Positions 51,881-62,168 are shown, counted from the stretch's first letter. The stretch: DNA of 64,000 bases from Sideroxydans sp. (GCA_028707175.1 JAQTUV010000003.1:186001-250000), one strand, 5' to 3'. Numbers and translations: made by a program. Notes: generated from the letters alone by a model not told the origin.

Positions 51881-54121
51881 ATGGTTACTATGACCGACAC
51901 CTCCCAACACACTGAATTGCAAATTACTGGCATGCGTTGCGCTTCTTGCTCTTCGCGCCTAGAGACTTCTCTCAATCAACTCCCCCAAGTCAATGCCGTA
52001 GTTAATCTGGCGACAGAAAAAGCCAGTGTCACTTACGACGCCACGTTGACCAACGTTGATGAAATCATCAAAGCGGTACAAGAAATCGGCTTTGATGCTC
52101 ATATTGCAAGAGATTTTGCAGCAGAAAAACTCAGTCGAGACGCTCAATTCGAACAAGAGAAAAAGCAGCTTCTCATTGCGGCAGCGCTGATTGCTCCATT
52201 GTTATTGGATATGTTTTTGATGCTCTTCGGAGTTCACCTAGACCTGCCAGTATGGTTTGAGTGGTTATTAGCGACGCCAGTGCAATTCTGGATAGGACAA
52301 CGTTTTTATAAAGGGGCTTGGGCCAGCATCAAACACGGCACTGGCAACATGGATCTGCTCGTGGCGCTAGGTACTAGCGCAGCCTATTTGCTGAGTGTTG
52401 GAATAATGGTGTTCGGTCTTCATCAGCCCGTCTATTTTGAGGCAGGCGCAACGCTGATCACCTTAGTGTTGCTTGGTAAATTATTGGAAACCAACGCAAA
52501 ACGTAAAGCGACATCCGCTTTAGAGGGACTCATTAATCTACAACCCAAGATTGCCCATGTCGTACGTGATGGACAGGAGATAGATGTTCCCCTGGGACAA
52601 TTCCGCCCTGAAGATATTTTCATCGTCAGACCTGGCGAAAGTGTCCCCGTGGATGGCGTAGTTTTAGAAGGCACTTCAAGCATGGATGAAAGCATGCTGA
52701 CGGGCGAGAGTTCGGCACAAGTAAAAGTGGCGGATGACAAAGTCTACGCAGCAACGATTAACCAAAAGGGAATTCTGAGGTGTCGGGCAATCGCAGTGGG
52801 TAGTCGTACTCAATTAGCTGCGGTGATTCGCTTAGTCGAACAAGCTCAGGGATCAAAAGCCGATATTCAACGAATTGCCGATAAGATATCGGCAATCTTC
52901 GTGCCGATCGTTTTGGCTCTTGCTGCTGCAACCTTCATTTTCTGGCTTCTGTTGGAAGGTGATTTTTCTTTTGCATTGATCAACGCTGTATCTGTCTTGG
53001 TCATTGCTTGCCCTTGTGCCCTTGGCCTAGCCACTCCCATCACCATCGTTGTGGCAAGTGGCTTGGCTGCTAAGAATGGCATCTTGGTAAAAGATGCTTC
53101 AGCTCTAGAAAGAGCCAACAAACTTTCCATCTTGGTACTCGATAAAACAGGTACCTTGACCAACGGCAAGCCTTCTGTTGTTGAGGTTCTTCCTAGCGCC
53201 TCCAGCAGTGTCGGAGAGCTATTACGTATCGCAGCCAGTTTGGGGAAACACTCAACCCACCCGCTGTCTACTGCGATATTGGATTACGCGCTAACACAAG
53301 ATGTCATTCCACTCCCTATTATCGATTTAGTCGATATACCTGGAAAAGGCATCAACGCGACCTTGGAGGGAGAAAACTATCTACTGGGCTCCCCTGCTTA
53401 TCTTATTGAGCAAGGTGTCAAGATTGATACACCATCTATCTATGCTTTGCAGCAACAGGCTAAATCATTAATTTCTGTAGCCCATGGCCATGCCTTACTT
53501 GGGCACATCACCTTCTCAGATGAACTACGTTCAACGAGCGTTCAAGCTATTGAGCGACTCCGTGACATGAATATCCGAGTCATTATGCTCAGTGGCGACA
53601 ACCAAGCCACCGCAGAAGCGGTGGCACTACAGGCTGGTATCACAGAGGTGGTTGCTGGCGTGTTGCCACAAGATAAAGCCAGTTTTATTAACTCGCTCAA
53701 ATCAGCCAAGCAAGTCGTTGGTATGGTAGGCGATGGCATCAACGATGCCCCAGCCTTGGCCGCCGCAGATATTAGCTTTGCCATGAAAAGTGGCAGTGAC
53801 ATCGCAGTTGAAGCTGCCGATATCACATTAATGCGTAACGATCTAAACAGTGTTGCCGACGCCATCGACCTATCACGTGTCACGCTCAGTAAGATAAAGC
53901 AAAATCTTTTCTTTGCTTTCGCCTATAACATTCTGGGGATTCCTTTAGCTGCAATGGGTATGCTCAACCCCATCATTTCAGGCGGTGCAATGGCAATGAG
54001 TTCGCTCTCCGTTGTCAGCAATGCGTTGCTTCTTAAACATTGGAAGCCTGGGCACAGAAAAAATGAACCGAATCGCAATAATGCAATCGAAACGGCATCC
54101 GCACCAGCGGCCCAAAAATAG
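51881..54121 (+). CDS. copA: Heavy-metal (Cu+-type) translocating P-type ATPase; exact start uncertain
   Basis: GMRCASCSSRLE HMA motif, CPCALGLATP, DKTGTLT, HP motif (KHSTHPLS), GDGINDAPAL. Confidence 0.94.
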   Translation: MVTMTDTSQHTELQITGMRCASCSSRLETSLNQLPQVNAVVNLATEKASVTYDATLTNVDEIIKAVQEIGFDAHIARDFAAEKLSRDAQFEQEKKQLLIAAALIAPLLLDMFLMLFGVHLDLPVWFEWLLATPVQFWIGQRFYKGAWASIKHGTGNMDLLVALGTSAAYLLSVGIMVFGLHQPVYFEAGATLITLVLLGKLLETNAKRKATSALEGLINLQPKIAHVVRDGQEIDVPLGQFRPEDIFIVRPGESVPVDGVVLEGTSSMDESMLTGESSAQVKVADDKVYAATINQKGILRCRAIAVGSRTQLAAVIRLVEQAQGSKADIQRIADKISAIFVPIVLALAAATFIFWLLLEGDFSFALINAVSVLVIACPCALGLATPITIVVASGLAAKNGILVKDASALERANKLSILVLDKTGTLTNGKPSVVEVLPSASSSVGELLRIAASLGKHSTHPLSTAILDYALTQDVIPLPIIDLVDIPGKGINATLEGENYLLGSPAYLIEQGVKIDTPSIYALQQQAKSLISVAHGHALLGHITFSDELRSTSVQAIERLRDMNIRVIMLSGDNQATAEAVALQAGITEVVAGVLPQDKASFINSLKSAKQVVGMVGDGINDAPALAAADISFAMKSGSDIAVEAADITLMRNDLNSVADAIDLSRVTLSKIKQNLFFAFAYNILGIPLAAMGMLNPIISGGAMAMSSLSVVSNALLLKHWKPGHRKNEPNRNNAIETASAPAAQK

Positions 54122-54131
54122 GAGAAACGAT

Positions 54132-54590
54132 ATGAACACAAAATTAATGCTAGGTATCGCCGCCACTTTGACCCTCACCGCATGTGCGACAGGGAAATCT
54201 GGCGACGTATATACACGTGACCAAGTACGTCAAATACAAACCTACAAGGTGGGCGTGATCGAGCAGGTTAATAAAATTCGCATTGAAGGTACTAAGAGTC
54301 AGATTGGAACGGCAGCCGGCACAATTGCTGGAGGTATCGCAGGAAGCAGCACCGCTAATGGAAAAGTGGGCGAAGTGGCCAGCGTTCTGGGCGCTGTCGT
54401 AGGCGGCATGGTCGGTGCAGCAGCTGAAGAAGCTTACACTCGCGAGAATGGCATCGAGATGGGGATCAAGTTGGAAAATGGGGACCGCATCTCTATCGTT
54501 CAAGCACAATCAGTCAACGATGCGGAATTTAAAGTCGGCGAAAAAGTCCGCATTATTGAAAGTGGCGGCGTCACACGCGTAACTCATTAA
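54132..54590 (+). CDS. SlyB-like glycine-zipper outer-membrane lipoprotein
   Basis: Lipobox LTLTACATG; GTAAGTIAGGIAGSSTANGKVGEVASVLGAVVGGMVGAAAEE; start re-set to MNTKLML. Confidence 0.88.
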   Translation: MNTKLMLGIAATLTLTACATGKSGDVYTRDQVRQIQTYKVGVIEQVNKIRIEGTKSQIGTAAGTIAGGIAGSSTANGKVGEVASVLGAVVGGMVGAAAEEAYTRENGIEMGIKLENGDRISIVQAQSVNDAEFKVGEKVRIIESGGVTRVTH

Positions 54591-54603
54591 ATCAATATTC
54601 TTC

Positions 54604-54639
54604 AAAAAAAACGGTGGAATTGAATTCCACCGTTTTTTT
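54604..54639. terminator. Bidirectional rho-independent terminator
   Basis: AAAAAAAACGGTGGAATTGAATTCCACCGTTTTTTT. Confidence 0.9.
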
Positions 54640-54657
54640 CGACCAGTAATTTAGACA

Positions 54658-56976
54658 CTACTTCACTGATGCAACAATGTCAGCAGGTTGTTCCAAATTG
54701 GTTGCCAATTTAAAGCTCGCCACTTCAAGCCCTACATTTTGGCTTACTCCTGCAGAGGGCTGCGAATGTACGATAGGTTTTGAAAGTGTCTGAGCTACAG
54801 CCACATCTGATAACGGTGTGGCGAACCACAATCCTGTGGTTACCGTCACAAGTAAAGCCATCAACCCAAATGAGATTTTGCTCACTCTATTAGCCTTACG
54901 CACTTTCGCCAAAAGCTCTTCCGTCTCTATTTGAGCTGAATTGCGCGCCAAGGCTGTTCGCAGGTCATCATTTTTATTGATATCCATACGCGCCAAGGTG
55001 AGTGTTGAGTCGTAAAGCCGACTTTGTAAGGCTAATTTTTCAGCCGCCGCTTCACGAGCTGTTTTCTCTAGTAGTCCTCGCTCCAATACTTTCTCTGCGA
55101 GTTCACGCTCTGCCTCGATTTTTGCTAAAGCTTCGGAAGATTCGAACGCTTGTGCATCAGCATGTTCTTTTTGCATCACAAGCAGCTGATCTCGAAGAGT
55201 ACTTAATAATTGCTCCAGTTCGATTCTGTTTGATTCTGCCAACTCTGCCTCTTGTTTCAAGAGTGTGGCATGTTCTAAATCCAAGCGCTGATTGTCATTC
55301 TCAATTTGCAACAAACTTGATGCATCAGCTTCATTTTTCAATGCGATACGCTGTCTTTCTTCGGCGATCTCTTGGCGTTTACGTAAGGCGATCACTGCAC
55401 GGGCTTCACTCTCTAATGTAGCTTGCTCAGCTGCAATAGCTTTTCTTAATGTGTCCTCTTTAACCTTTTCCATACTCAGAATACGAGAATCGAGCGCTTC
55501 TTTCTCTTGTTCCGCCTTAATTGTTGCTTGTATCTGTACGAGTTTGGCTGAAGCAACTTCTTGCGCAGAGACTTCGCGAGCAATACATTCGTTGTCGGAC
55601 TCGATTGCGCTTAACTCCATATCCATGCGTAAAGTGATGGCATCAATGGCGCGCTTTTCCGTATCTATTTTTTCTTGGGCAATGCGCAACGCATCTACTT
55701 CGAACTGATCGTGCAATTTAATTTGTTCAATCAATTCCAAATCAGCAGCGTACCGAGCTTGCTCAGCTTCGTAGCGTTTATTCTCACTGGCAACCCTTTC
55801 ATTAGCCATTTGTGTCGCACGTTCAGCCATTTCCTGAGCATGTTCGGCGCTAACAATCGCAGCTTGCTCAGTCGCCAGTTGTTGTTCAACAGCTTGTGCC
55901 GCCAACATCTCTTCTTCAGCACGCATCTGCGCTTGAACGACCAAACTCCGCTCAGCTTGTAAACGTATCTCCGCCGCTCGCTTAACTTGTTCTTCTGCAG
56001 CCAATAAATCTTTGGCTTCAGCTTCTGCCTTGACCTTCAAAGCGTTTGTTTCTTCACGTTCAATTGCAGCTAGCTGTTCGATCTTGACCCGTTCTTCCAT
56101 CAGTCGAATTGATTCTTGCTCAGCCTGCATCTTGCGCTCAGTCGCTACACGGTGAGCATGTTCCTGCTCAGACATCTGCCTCGCCACTTCGGCAGCTTGT
56201 AACTCCGAAGCTACGCGTGCGGCTATTTCCTCCTGTAATTGCTGCTCAGCGATTATTCTTTGCTCAGCGCTTTTTATGAGTTTCTGCTCCTCGTCACAGC
56301 GAGCCATGACAGCACGTTCTGCATCGAGTTCTACCGCTGTCCGCGCTTGAATCTCTGACAGTACCTGAGATTCGTTTCGTGATCGCATCTGCATCGCTTC
56401 AAGCGCTGACTGCTCAGCTGCTAATTTAGCGTTGAATAGCGCAATCGATTCCTTTTCTTTCTTCAATTTCTCTTGGGTGGTTTTAGTTAGCAACTCTTCA
56501 AGGTGCATATTCTCTTGAGCGGCTAGCATGGCAGCATGGTCTGCCTCAGCTCTGCGTTGAATCTCTTCACGAGTGTGTTGCTCGATAGCCAAGCGTTGTT
56601 CGATTTCAGCTTGAGCTGTTTTTTCCGCACGCAAGCGTTCGCCTATTTCATTCGCTAAGCGTTTCTCCAACTTAAGCTTCTCTTGAATAGACTCGGCAAG
56701 CGCCCGTTCAAATGCTAAGCGCGCATTAACCTCTGAAACTAATTGCTCCTCAGTCTGGTTTTTATTTTCAATCAGATTCGCAAGCGCATCTTCACGTTGA
56801 GCCTTACCATGTGCGATGGCCCTAGCTTGCGCTTCTGCACGTGTACGAGCTTGTGCCGCCAAATGCGCATCAATCTCAGCCTCTACACGCGCCCTTGATT
56901 GCAAAATAGCTTCTGATTCATCTTCACTAGCCTCGTTGCGGGAGGAAACTAAACGGATCTTATTGAGCGCTGACAT
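54658..56976 (-). CDS. Very long Ala/Glu/Gln-rich coiled-coil protein with C-terminal TM segment
   Basis: ~650 residues of uninterrupted A/E/Q/K/R heptad-like sequence then ISFGLMALLVTVTTGLWFATPL. Confidence 0.8.
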   Translation of the reverse strand: MSALNKIRLVSSRNEASEDESEAILQSRARVEAEIDAHLAAQARTRAEAQARAIAHGKAQREDALANLIENKNQTEEQLVSEVNARLAFERALAESIQEKLKLEKRLANEIGERLRAEKTAQAEIEQRLAIEQHTREEIQRRAEADHAAMLAAQENMHLEELLTKTTQEKLKKEKESIALFNAKLAAEQSALEAMQMRSRNESQVLSEIQARTAVELDAERAVMARCDEEQKLIKSAEQRIIAEQQLQEEIAARVASELQAAEVARQMSEQEHAHRVATERKMQAEQESIRLMEERVKIEQLAAIEREETNALKVKAEAEAKDLLAAEEQVKRAAEIRLQAERSLVVQAQMRAEEEMLAAQAVEQQLATEQAAIVSAEHAQEMAERATQMANERVASENKRYEAEQARYAADLELIEQIKLHDQFEVDALRIAQEKIDTEKRAIDAITLRMDMELSAIESDNECIAREVSAQEVASAKLVQIQATIKAEQEKEALDSRILSMEKVKEDTLRKAIAAEQATLESEARAVIALRKRQEIAEERQRIALKNEADASSLLQIENDNQRLDLEHATLLKQEAELAESNRIELEQLLSTLRDQLLVMQKEHADAQAFESSEALAKIEAERELAEKVLERGLLEKTAREAAAEKLALQSRLYDSTLTLARMDINKNDDLRTALARNSAQIETEELLAKVRKANRVSKISFGLMALLVTVTTGLWFATPLSDVAVAQTLSKPIVHSQPSAGVSQNVGLEVASFKLATNLEQPADIVASVK

Positions 56977-57584
56977 GGTTCACCTCGAATCAATCATCAA
57001 AGCCTGAAACAGGCACGAGGCTAAGTTAACAGTTGCAAGTGATATGCATCTGCCGAATAGATGGGAAAAAGTGAGGTATTTCTAGAAGGTAGCGCAATAC
57101 ACATCAAGAGATGTGTATTGCGTATGGGCAACTATGGATGATGCCGAGGAATTATTCCCACTCTATCATTTATGAGCGCCTAACCTATTTGATTCCATTG
57201 GAATTTTCATGACACAATTTCTTAAATACCATGAAAAATACCCTGTCTGAAATTCTTACTACTTTAGATTAACGGCTGGCGATTCAAATTTAGCGCCAGA
57301 ATGCTATCACAGTGCGTCAAGAGCATAGTGGTCGAGCGCTAGCTGCCGGTGGCGTTACGGCATCAGCGGTTCAAGCCTCCCTCCCCCCCATTTCTCTTCA
57401 TCTGCTAAGGATTAAATCACTTCTCGGTAATTGGCTGAGGGGAAACAGGCAGGTTCTCGGCCAAAGCCGCCCTTACAGATCGTTCTAGATGGTGACAGCT
57501 ATCCGGTTAATACCCGACCGTCCGAAGGCATGGACAGTGTTGGCATCCGCATTGCACCAACAGTTAGCACTGAAGTAAAACGCA

Positions 57585-58736
57585 CTAGTCGTCCTTATTT
57601 TGGAGGCTACCGATGGCTGGTGTGTGGATCACGTATTCCCCGTTGCCGGTTGCCATATGAAAGAAGCCTGCTCTTTGCTCATAATCAACAAGATCAATAT
57701 TGGCAATGTGATGCATGGCAGGAGCGACAGTGTCGGAATATAGAGAAAGATTGAGTTCATCTGTGTTTATCTCTACTACTAGCGCGGAGAAGTCATACTC
57801 ATAGCACTGCGCCAGAACCTTTAATTCCCTGGAAGGAAAATTTTTCTTGTAAATCTTGTTGTATTTCGGCTGAAAGTATCTGATGAGTGCCGCTTCTGCC
57901 AAGGAAATTTGCTGACCTTGCTTGAGATGGTTGTCAATGATGCTGATAAATCTCTTTTCGTCTCGCTCGTCTCCAATTGCTTCTTTGGCTCTGCCATCCA
58001 TGCTAGCTATGATGCGATACGGCTCGTACTCGATTATCAGGACCATGATCTCGCTGTCAGGTGAGTCGTAGCTTACCTCGGCTAGAATTTTTTGGAGAGT
58101 AGCGTGGCTGCGAAGCCGATCTATTGCCGTTCTGTTCCCGCCGCCGAAAGCTTGGCCGACATACAGTACCTTAAGTTTTCTAAAAAGATGATCTAGGTTG
58201 TGAGGATGTTGTTTGAAGCTAATTGCGCTCGCGGGAAGGTATCGGACGCACTCCCCGCTGCCGTTAAAAGTTTGTACTTCCCGATGTGGATAGTTGGATA
58301 GTCGTAACTCAACTGCGTCATCAAGTAGAGGGAACTCTTGCTCAAATGGGGTTTTGTGCTCAACACCTTCAATTTTGTGAACCAAGTTTCCTGTCAACTT
58401 TTCCCCGTCGTACGAGAAGCTACTTTTTTCGAAGCTCAGAGCAGGGCGTTCACATATTAGGTATATATGACAGTTCTTTGAAACCTTTGCCGCATCATTT
58501 GGCATTACTCCATCGGACGTGACTTGACTGGAGGGAATGAGTAGCCAACGTGAAGTGAACAAATTGACTGCAAACTCAGACAGGAATTTTCGTTGCGTTT
58601 TCTTCATCTTGATTGGCGCGATTTCTCGAAGAGTGAGATTGTCCAGGAATTTGTGTAAAACAGCCATTCCCCTCAATTGTTGAAAATGACTGCTTTGGCC
58701 GAATATCCGCCAATGCAAGCTTAACTGCGCATGCAT
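57585..58736 (-). CDS. Hypothetical protein with a GIY-YIG-like central/C-terminal region
   Basis: LKVLYVGQAFGGGNRTAIDRLRSHATLQKIL ... SLAEAALIRYFQPKYNKIYKKNFPS parallels Uvr[20 protein letters not shown] ... [28 protein letters not shown]. Confidence 0.6.
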   Translation of the reverse strand: MHAQLSLHWRIFGQSSHFQQLRGMAVLHKFLDNLTLREIAPIKMKKTQRKFLSEFAVNLFTSRWLLIPSSQVTSDGVMPNDAAKVSKNCHIYLICERPALSFEKSSFSYDGEKLTGNLVHKIEGVEHKTPFEQEFPLLDDAVELRLSNYPHREVQTFNGSGECVRYLPASAISFKQHPHNLDHLFRKLKVLYVGQAFGGGNRTAIDRLRSHATLQKILAEVSYDSPDSEIMVLIIEYEPYRIIASMDGRAKEAIGDERDEKRFISIIDNHLKQGQQISLAEAALIRYFQPKYNKIYKKNFPSRELKVLAQCYEYDFSALVVEINTDELNLSLYSDTVAPAMHHIANIDLVDYEQRAGFFHMATGNGEYVIHTPAIGSLQNKDD

Positions 58737-59131
58737 TACAAAATTTCCTTACCCACAGGCGCTCCGAAACTTACTTCGCCGTGCAAGTTGTCTGAAGTAA
58801 CGCCGCTGACTAGTCGATCACTGACCACTATCCGTTGCAGCGGTTTTATCTTCGGCATTGGCGCTTGTCTTGCCTGCCACAAATCAAACTGAGTTTGCAT
58901 CCCAAGCCATACGTCCGGCGTTGTGGCCAGCCATGCAGAAAGACGCAATGCTAGGCTCGCTGTAATACGGCCATTGCCGTTGAGAACCATGGATAAGGTA
59001 CTTCTCGAAACCTGCAATGTCCGCGCCGCTGTCGCAACAGTCATCCCTTCTGGGAGCCATTCACGCAAGACTTCGCCAGGATGTGGTGGGTTGTGCACCT
59101 TTGCCATATTCGACTTTAGTTGAGCACTCAT
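58736..59131 (-). CDS. HigA-family antitoxin-like XRE regulator
   Basis: VHNPPHPGEVLREWLPEGMTVATAARTLQVSRSTLSMVLNGNGRITASLALRLSAWLATTPDVWLGMQTQFDLW. Confidence 0.93.
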   Translation of the reverse strand: MSAQLKSNMAKVHNPPHPGEVLREWLPEGMTVATAARTLQVSRSTLSMVLNGNGRITASLALRLSAWLATTPDVWLGMQTQFDLWQARQAPMPKIKPLQRIVVSDRLVSGVTSDNLHGEVSFGAPVGKEIL

Positions 59132-59607
59132 GCCATGTTCGGCAATTTGATCATCAAAGTATAGGGATTGGCGTGCGATGGCTGGAAGCCTCGCTCAAGG
59201 TAGAACTGCTTGGCTTTTTCGTTGAGAGCATGAACCAGCAATGCGCGGATACCCACGTTTTCAGAAATACTGGTAGTACGTAGAAAAGCATCCCTCAGTA
59301 AAGCAGTGCCAAGTTTCTGGCCTTGGCAGGAGAGATCGATGGCCAGCCGCCCCAGCACCATGACTGGAATTGGATCTGGCATATTGCGACGCACCGAACC
59401 GACTGCATCGGCGTGAGCAATGGCACCAGCTGCCAGTGCATAGTAGCCCAGCACTTGATTGCGGTCGCCCACCAGCACAAACGTGCGGCTGGCACCGGTG
59501 ACTTGGTTGGCAAATGCTCGGCGCTTGAGCCAGTCATTCAGTATAGGTTCCCCACAATCGAACGCAGTGAGGTCATGGAGTTGCGCTAGCGGTTGTGGAG
59601 CCTGCAT
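59128..59607 (-). CDS. GNAT acetyltransferase toxin (TacT-like)
   Basis: FDCGEPILNDWLKRRAFANQVTGASRTFVLVGDRNQVLGYYALAAGAI, VMVLGRLAIDLSCQGQKLGTALLRDAFLR; partnered with DUF1778 gene. Confidence 0.9.
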   Translation of the reverse strand: MQAPQPLAQLHDLTAFDCGEPILNDWLKRRAFANQVTGASRTFVLVGDRNQVLGYYALAAGAIAHADAVGSVRRNMPDPIPVMVLGRLAIDLSCQGQKLGTALLRDAFLRTTSISENVGIRALLVHALNEKAKQFYLERGFQPSHANPYTLMIKLPNMA

Positions 59608-59611
59608 AAAC

Positions 59612-59878
59612 TCAATGGGATTCCCATGGGGCTTTGGTTGCCAGTAGACGCTCCAAACTAGGATTGTGCTTAACTGGCGCATCGAGCAATTCACTGAAAT
59701 GCTGGAAATCCTGCGCTTTCAGGGTAAAGAAAACCTGATCGAGCATTACACCCTGAGCTTTTTCACAAGCGGCATCAAGCATGAAGTCGGAACGATTCTT
59801 ACCTAGCAGGCGGGCAGCTTGGTCAATGAGGTCACGCTGTTCGACATGGGCACGCAGATTAATGGATGCATCACGCAT
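59612..59878 (-). CDS. DUF1778 antitoxin (TacA-like)
   Basis: DASINLRAHVEQRDLIDQAARLLGKNRSDFMLDAACEKAQGVMLDQVFFTL. Confidence 0.92.
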   Translation of the reverse strand: MRDASINLRAHVEQRDLIDQAARLLGKNRSDFMLDAACEKAQGVMLDQVFFTLKAQDFQHFSELLDAPVKHNPSLERLLATKAPWESH

Positions 59879-59898
59879 TTTAATATCTCCTGATGATA

Positions 59899-59936
59899 GA
59901 TACACAAGTGATACACACTCTGCCGGAATGTGTATC
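59899..59936. promoter_or_regulatory. Candidate TacA operator: three GATACACA boxes
   Basis: GATACACA at 59899-59906 and 59910-59917, inverted TGTGTATC at 59929-59936, just upstream of the DUF1778 start. Confidence 0.6.
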
Positions 59937-60544
59937 TATTGTCAACACACTGCGATTTCATGAGTAGCCACTATATGGGTTTGCGATTGATTTGGCACAA
60001 CTGACTTCTGCAGGACCCTTAGCACGACTGATATCAGACACTTATTAGCAAATCGGGTGTTAAGTTTTAACCTTCAATCGGTGCCGCCGTTGTCCTTAGC
60101 AGGACGGATTGCTTACCCGGTTCAGCGCGAACGGCCTGTTTGAATAGATATAACTTGGGTTCGGAATCGAGCTAGCCCGCCCCTTTGCAAGCTCCCTGCC
60201 AGTATTGATGGGTACATGTAACTTATCTCTAATATACCCTTCCTAAGAAAACACATATTCGATAGTTTACTGTTTGTTATATAACGCTATTTCAATAGCC
60301 GATACCCTTTTTAGCCCAAAATTCATGACAGGGTATTTCAGATACCAAAGTTGTCAGCAAAAACAAATACCCCGAACCATACCCTGTATAAATATTGATT
60401 CCCTGAAAAAATACTTGCTTGGTGTTGCTTGTTGTTGCGCGATATTGCCAGACAAAAAGAAAGGAACTCTTGTAAAAACAAGGTTCCTTGAGTTTATTCA
60501 GAGAATTTTTGCCAGTCCTTGCCTGATGTTGCCAGACGTCGCCG

Positions 60545-62128
60545 TCACTCCCACTCAATGGTTGCAGGGGGTTTTCCTGAGATGTCATAGACGACACGGT
60601 TAATACCGCGTACTTCATTGATGATGCGGTTGGAAACTTTGCCCAGCAGATCATAAGGCAGGTGCGCCCAATGTGCTGTCATGAAGTCTTGAGTTTGCAC
60701 TGCACGCAAGGAGACGACCCATTCGTAGGTGCGGCCATCACCCATCACCCCAACCGACTTTACAGGTAGGAACACGGTGAAGGCTTGACTGGTGAGGTCA
60801 TACCAGCTCTTGCCGCTGGCGTCTTTTGTATTGCGTAGCTCCTCGATGAATATGGCATCGGCTCGGCGCAGCAAATCGGCGTATTCGCGTTTCACTTCTC
60901 CAAGGATGCGCACACCTAGGCCGGGACCTGGGAAAGGATGGCGATACACCATGTCGGCTGGCAAGCCTAAAGCGACACCCAGTTCTCTCACCTCATCCTT
61001 GAACAACTCGCGCAAGGGTTCTAGCAACTTTAGATGCATGGATTCCGGCAAGCCACCCACGTTGTGATGTGACTTGATGGTATGTGCCTTTTTGGTCTTA
61101 GAACCAGCGGATTCGATGACATCAGGGTAGATGGTACCCTGTGCCAACCATTTCGCGCTCTTGAGCCTGGCGGATTCGCGCTGGAACACTTCAACGAACT
61201 CGCGTCCAATGATCTTGCGCTTCTGTTCTGGGTCAGTGACACCTGACAAGAACTTCAAGAATTCGCCGCTCGCATCCACGTGGATGACTTTCATCTTCAA
61301 GTTCTTGCCGAACATCTCCATCACCTGCTCACCTTCATTCAGACGGAGCAATCCATTGTCGACGAACACACAAGTGAGTTGATCGCCAATCGCGCGATGC
61401 ACTAGTGCTGCAGCTACTGAAGAGTCCACGCCGCCAGACAGTCCAAGGATGACTTCTTCATCCCCTACTTGCGCCTTGATCTTAGCGACTGCCTCGGCGA
61501 TGTAGTCAGGCATGTTCCAATCTTGTCCACAACCGCAGATGTCGTGTACGAAACGCCCGATGATGGCTTTACCTTGATGCGTGTGAGTAACCTCTGGATG
61601 GAACTGCACCGCATAGAAACGACGCGACTCGTCCGCCATCGCCGCGAACGGCGTAGCTTCATTGGATGCAATGGCGCTAAAGCCGTCCGGTAAGGCCGTG
61701 ACCTTATCGCCGTGACTCATCCACACATCGAGCAAGCCGTGACCTTGCGCGTTGGTTTTATCCTGAATACCGTCGAACAATTTGGAATGGCCGTGTGCAC
61801 GTATCTCGGCATAACCGAATTCGCGCACCTTGCCACTCTCAACTTTTCCACCGAGTTGAGCCGCCATGGTCTGCATTCCGTAGCAGATACCGAACACAGG
61901 TACTCCTAGCTCGAAAACCACTTGCGGCGCTTTAGGTGTCTCATCTTCATACACTGAATTCGGCCCACCAGACAGGATGATGCCTGTAGGAGCAAATGCA
62001 CGAATATCCGCCTCGCTCATGTCCCAAGGGTGCAATTCGCAGTAAACATGGGTTTCACGCACGCGACGCGCGATGAGTTGGGTGTATTGAGAACCGAAAT
62101 CGAGGATGAGGATTTTTTTATGGGACAT
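60545..62128 (-). CDS. guaA: GMP synthase (glutamine-hydrolysing)
   Basis: [56 protein letters not shown], ends PPATIEWE. Confidence 0.97.
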   Translation of the reverse strand: MSHKKILILDFGSQYTQLIARRVRETHVYCELHPWDMSEADIRAFAPTGIILSGGPNSVYEDETPKAPQVVFELGVPVFGICYGMQTMAAQLGGKVESGKVREFGYAEIRAHGHSKLFDGIQDKTNAQGHGLLDVWMSHGDKVTALPDGFSAIASNEATPFAAMADESRRFYAVQFHPEVTHTHQGKAIIGRFVHDICGCGQDWNMPDYIAEAVAKIKAQVGDEEVILGLSGGVDSSVAAALVHRAIGDQLTCVFVDNGLLRLNEGEQVMEMFGKNLKMKVIHVDASGEFLKFLSGVTDPEQKRKIIGREFVEVFQRESARLKSAKWLAQGTIYPDVIESAGSKTKKAHTIKSHHNVGGLPESMHLKLLEPLRELFKDEVRELGVALGLPADMVYRHPFPGPGLGVRILGEVKREYADLLRRADAIFIEELRNTKDASGKSWYDLTSQAFTVFLPVKSVGVMGDGRTYEWVVSLRAVQTQDFMTAHWAHLPYDLLGKVSNRIINEVRGINRVVYDISGKPPATIEWE

Positions 62129-62168
62129 GTGAATGAACAAGGGCGCTTGCGCGCCCCGTTTTGTTTGA

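Noticed and set aside
57431-57754. 107-aa + strand ORF near the putative island edge
   Set aside because: Unremarkable composition, overlaps the end of the 57585-58736 gene, no recognisable motif
60274-60654. Overlapping ORFs downstream of guaA on both strands
   Set aside because: Overlap the guaA 3' end and hairpin/repeat-rich noncoding sequence; no motif, and no integrase remnant could be recognised
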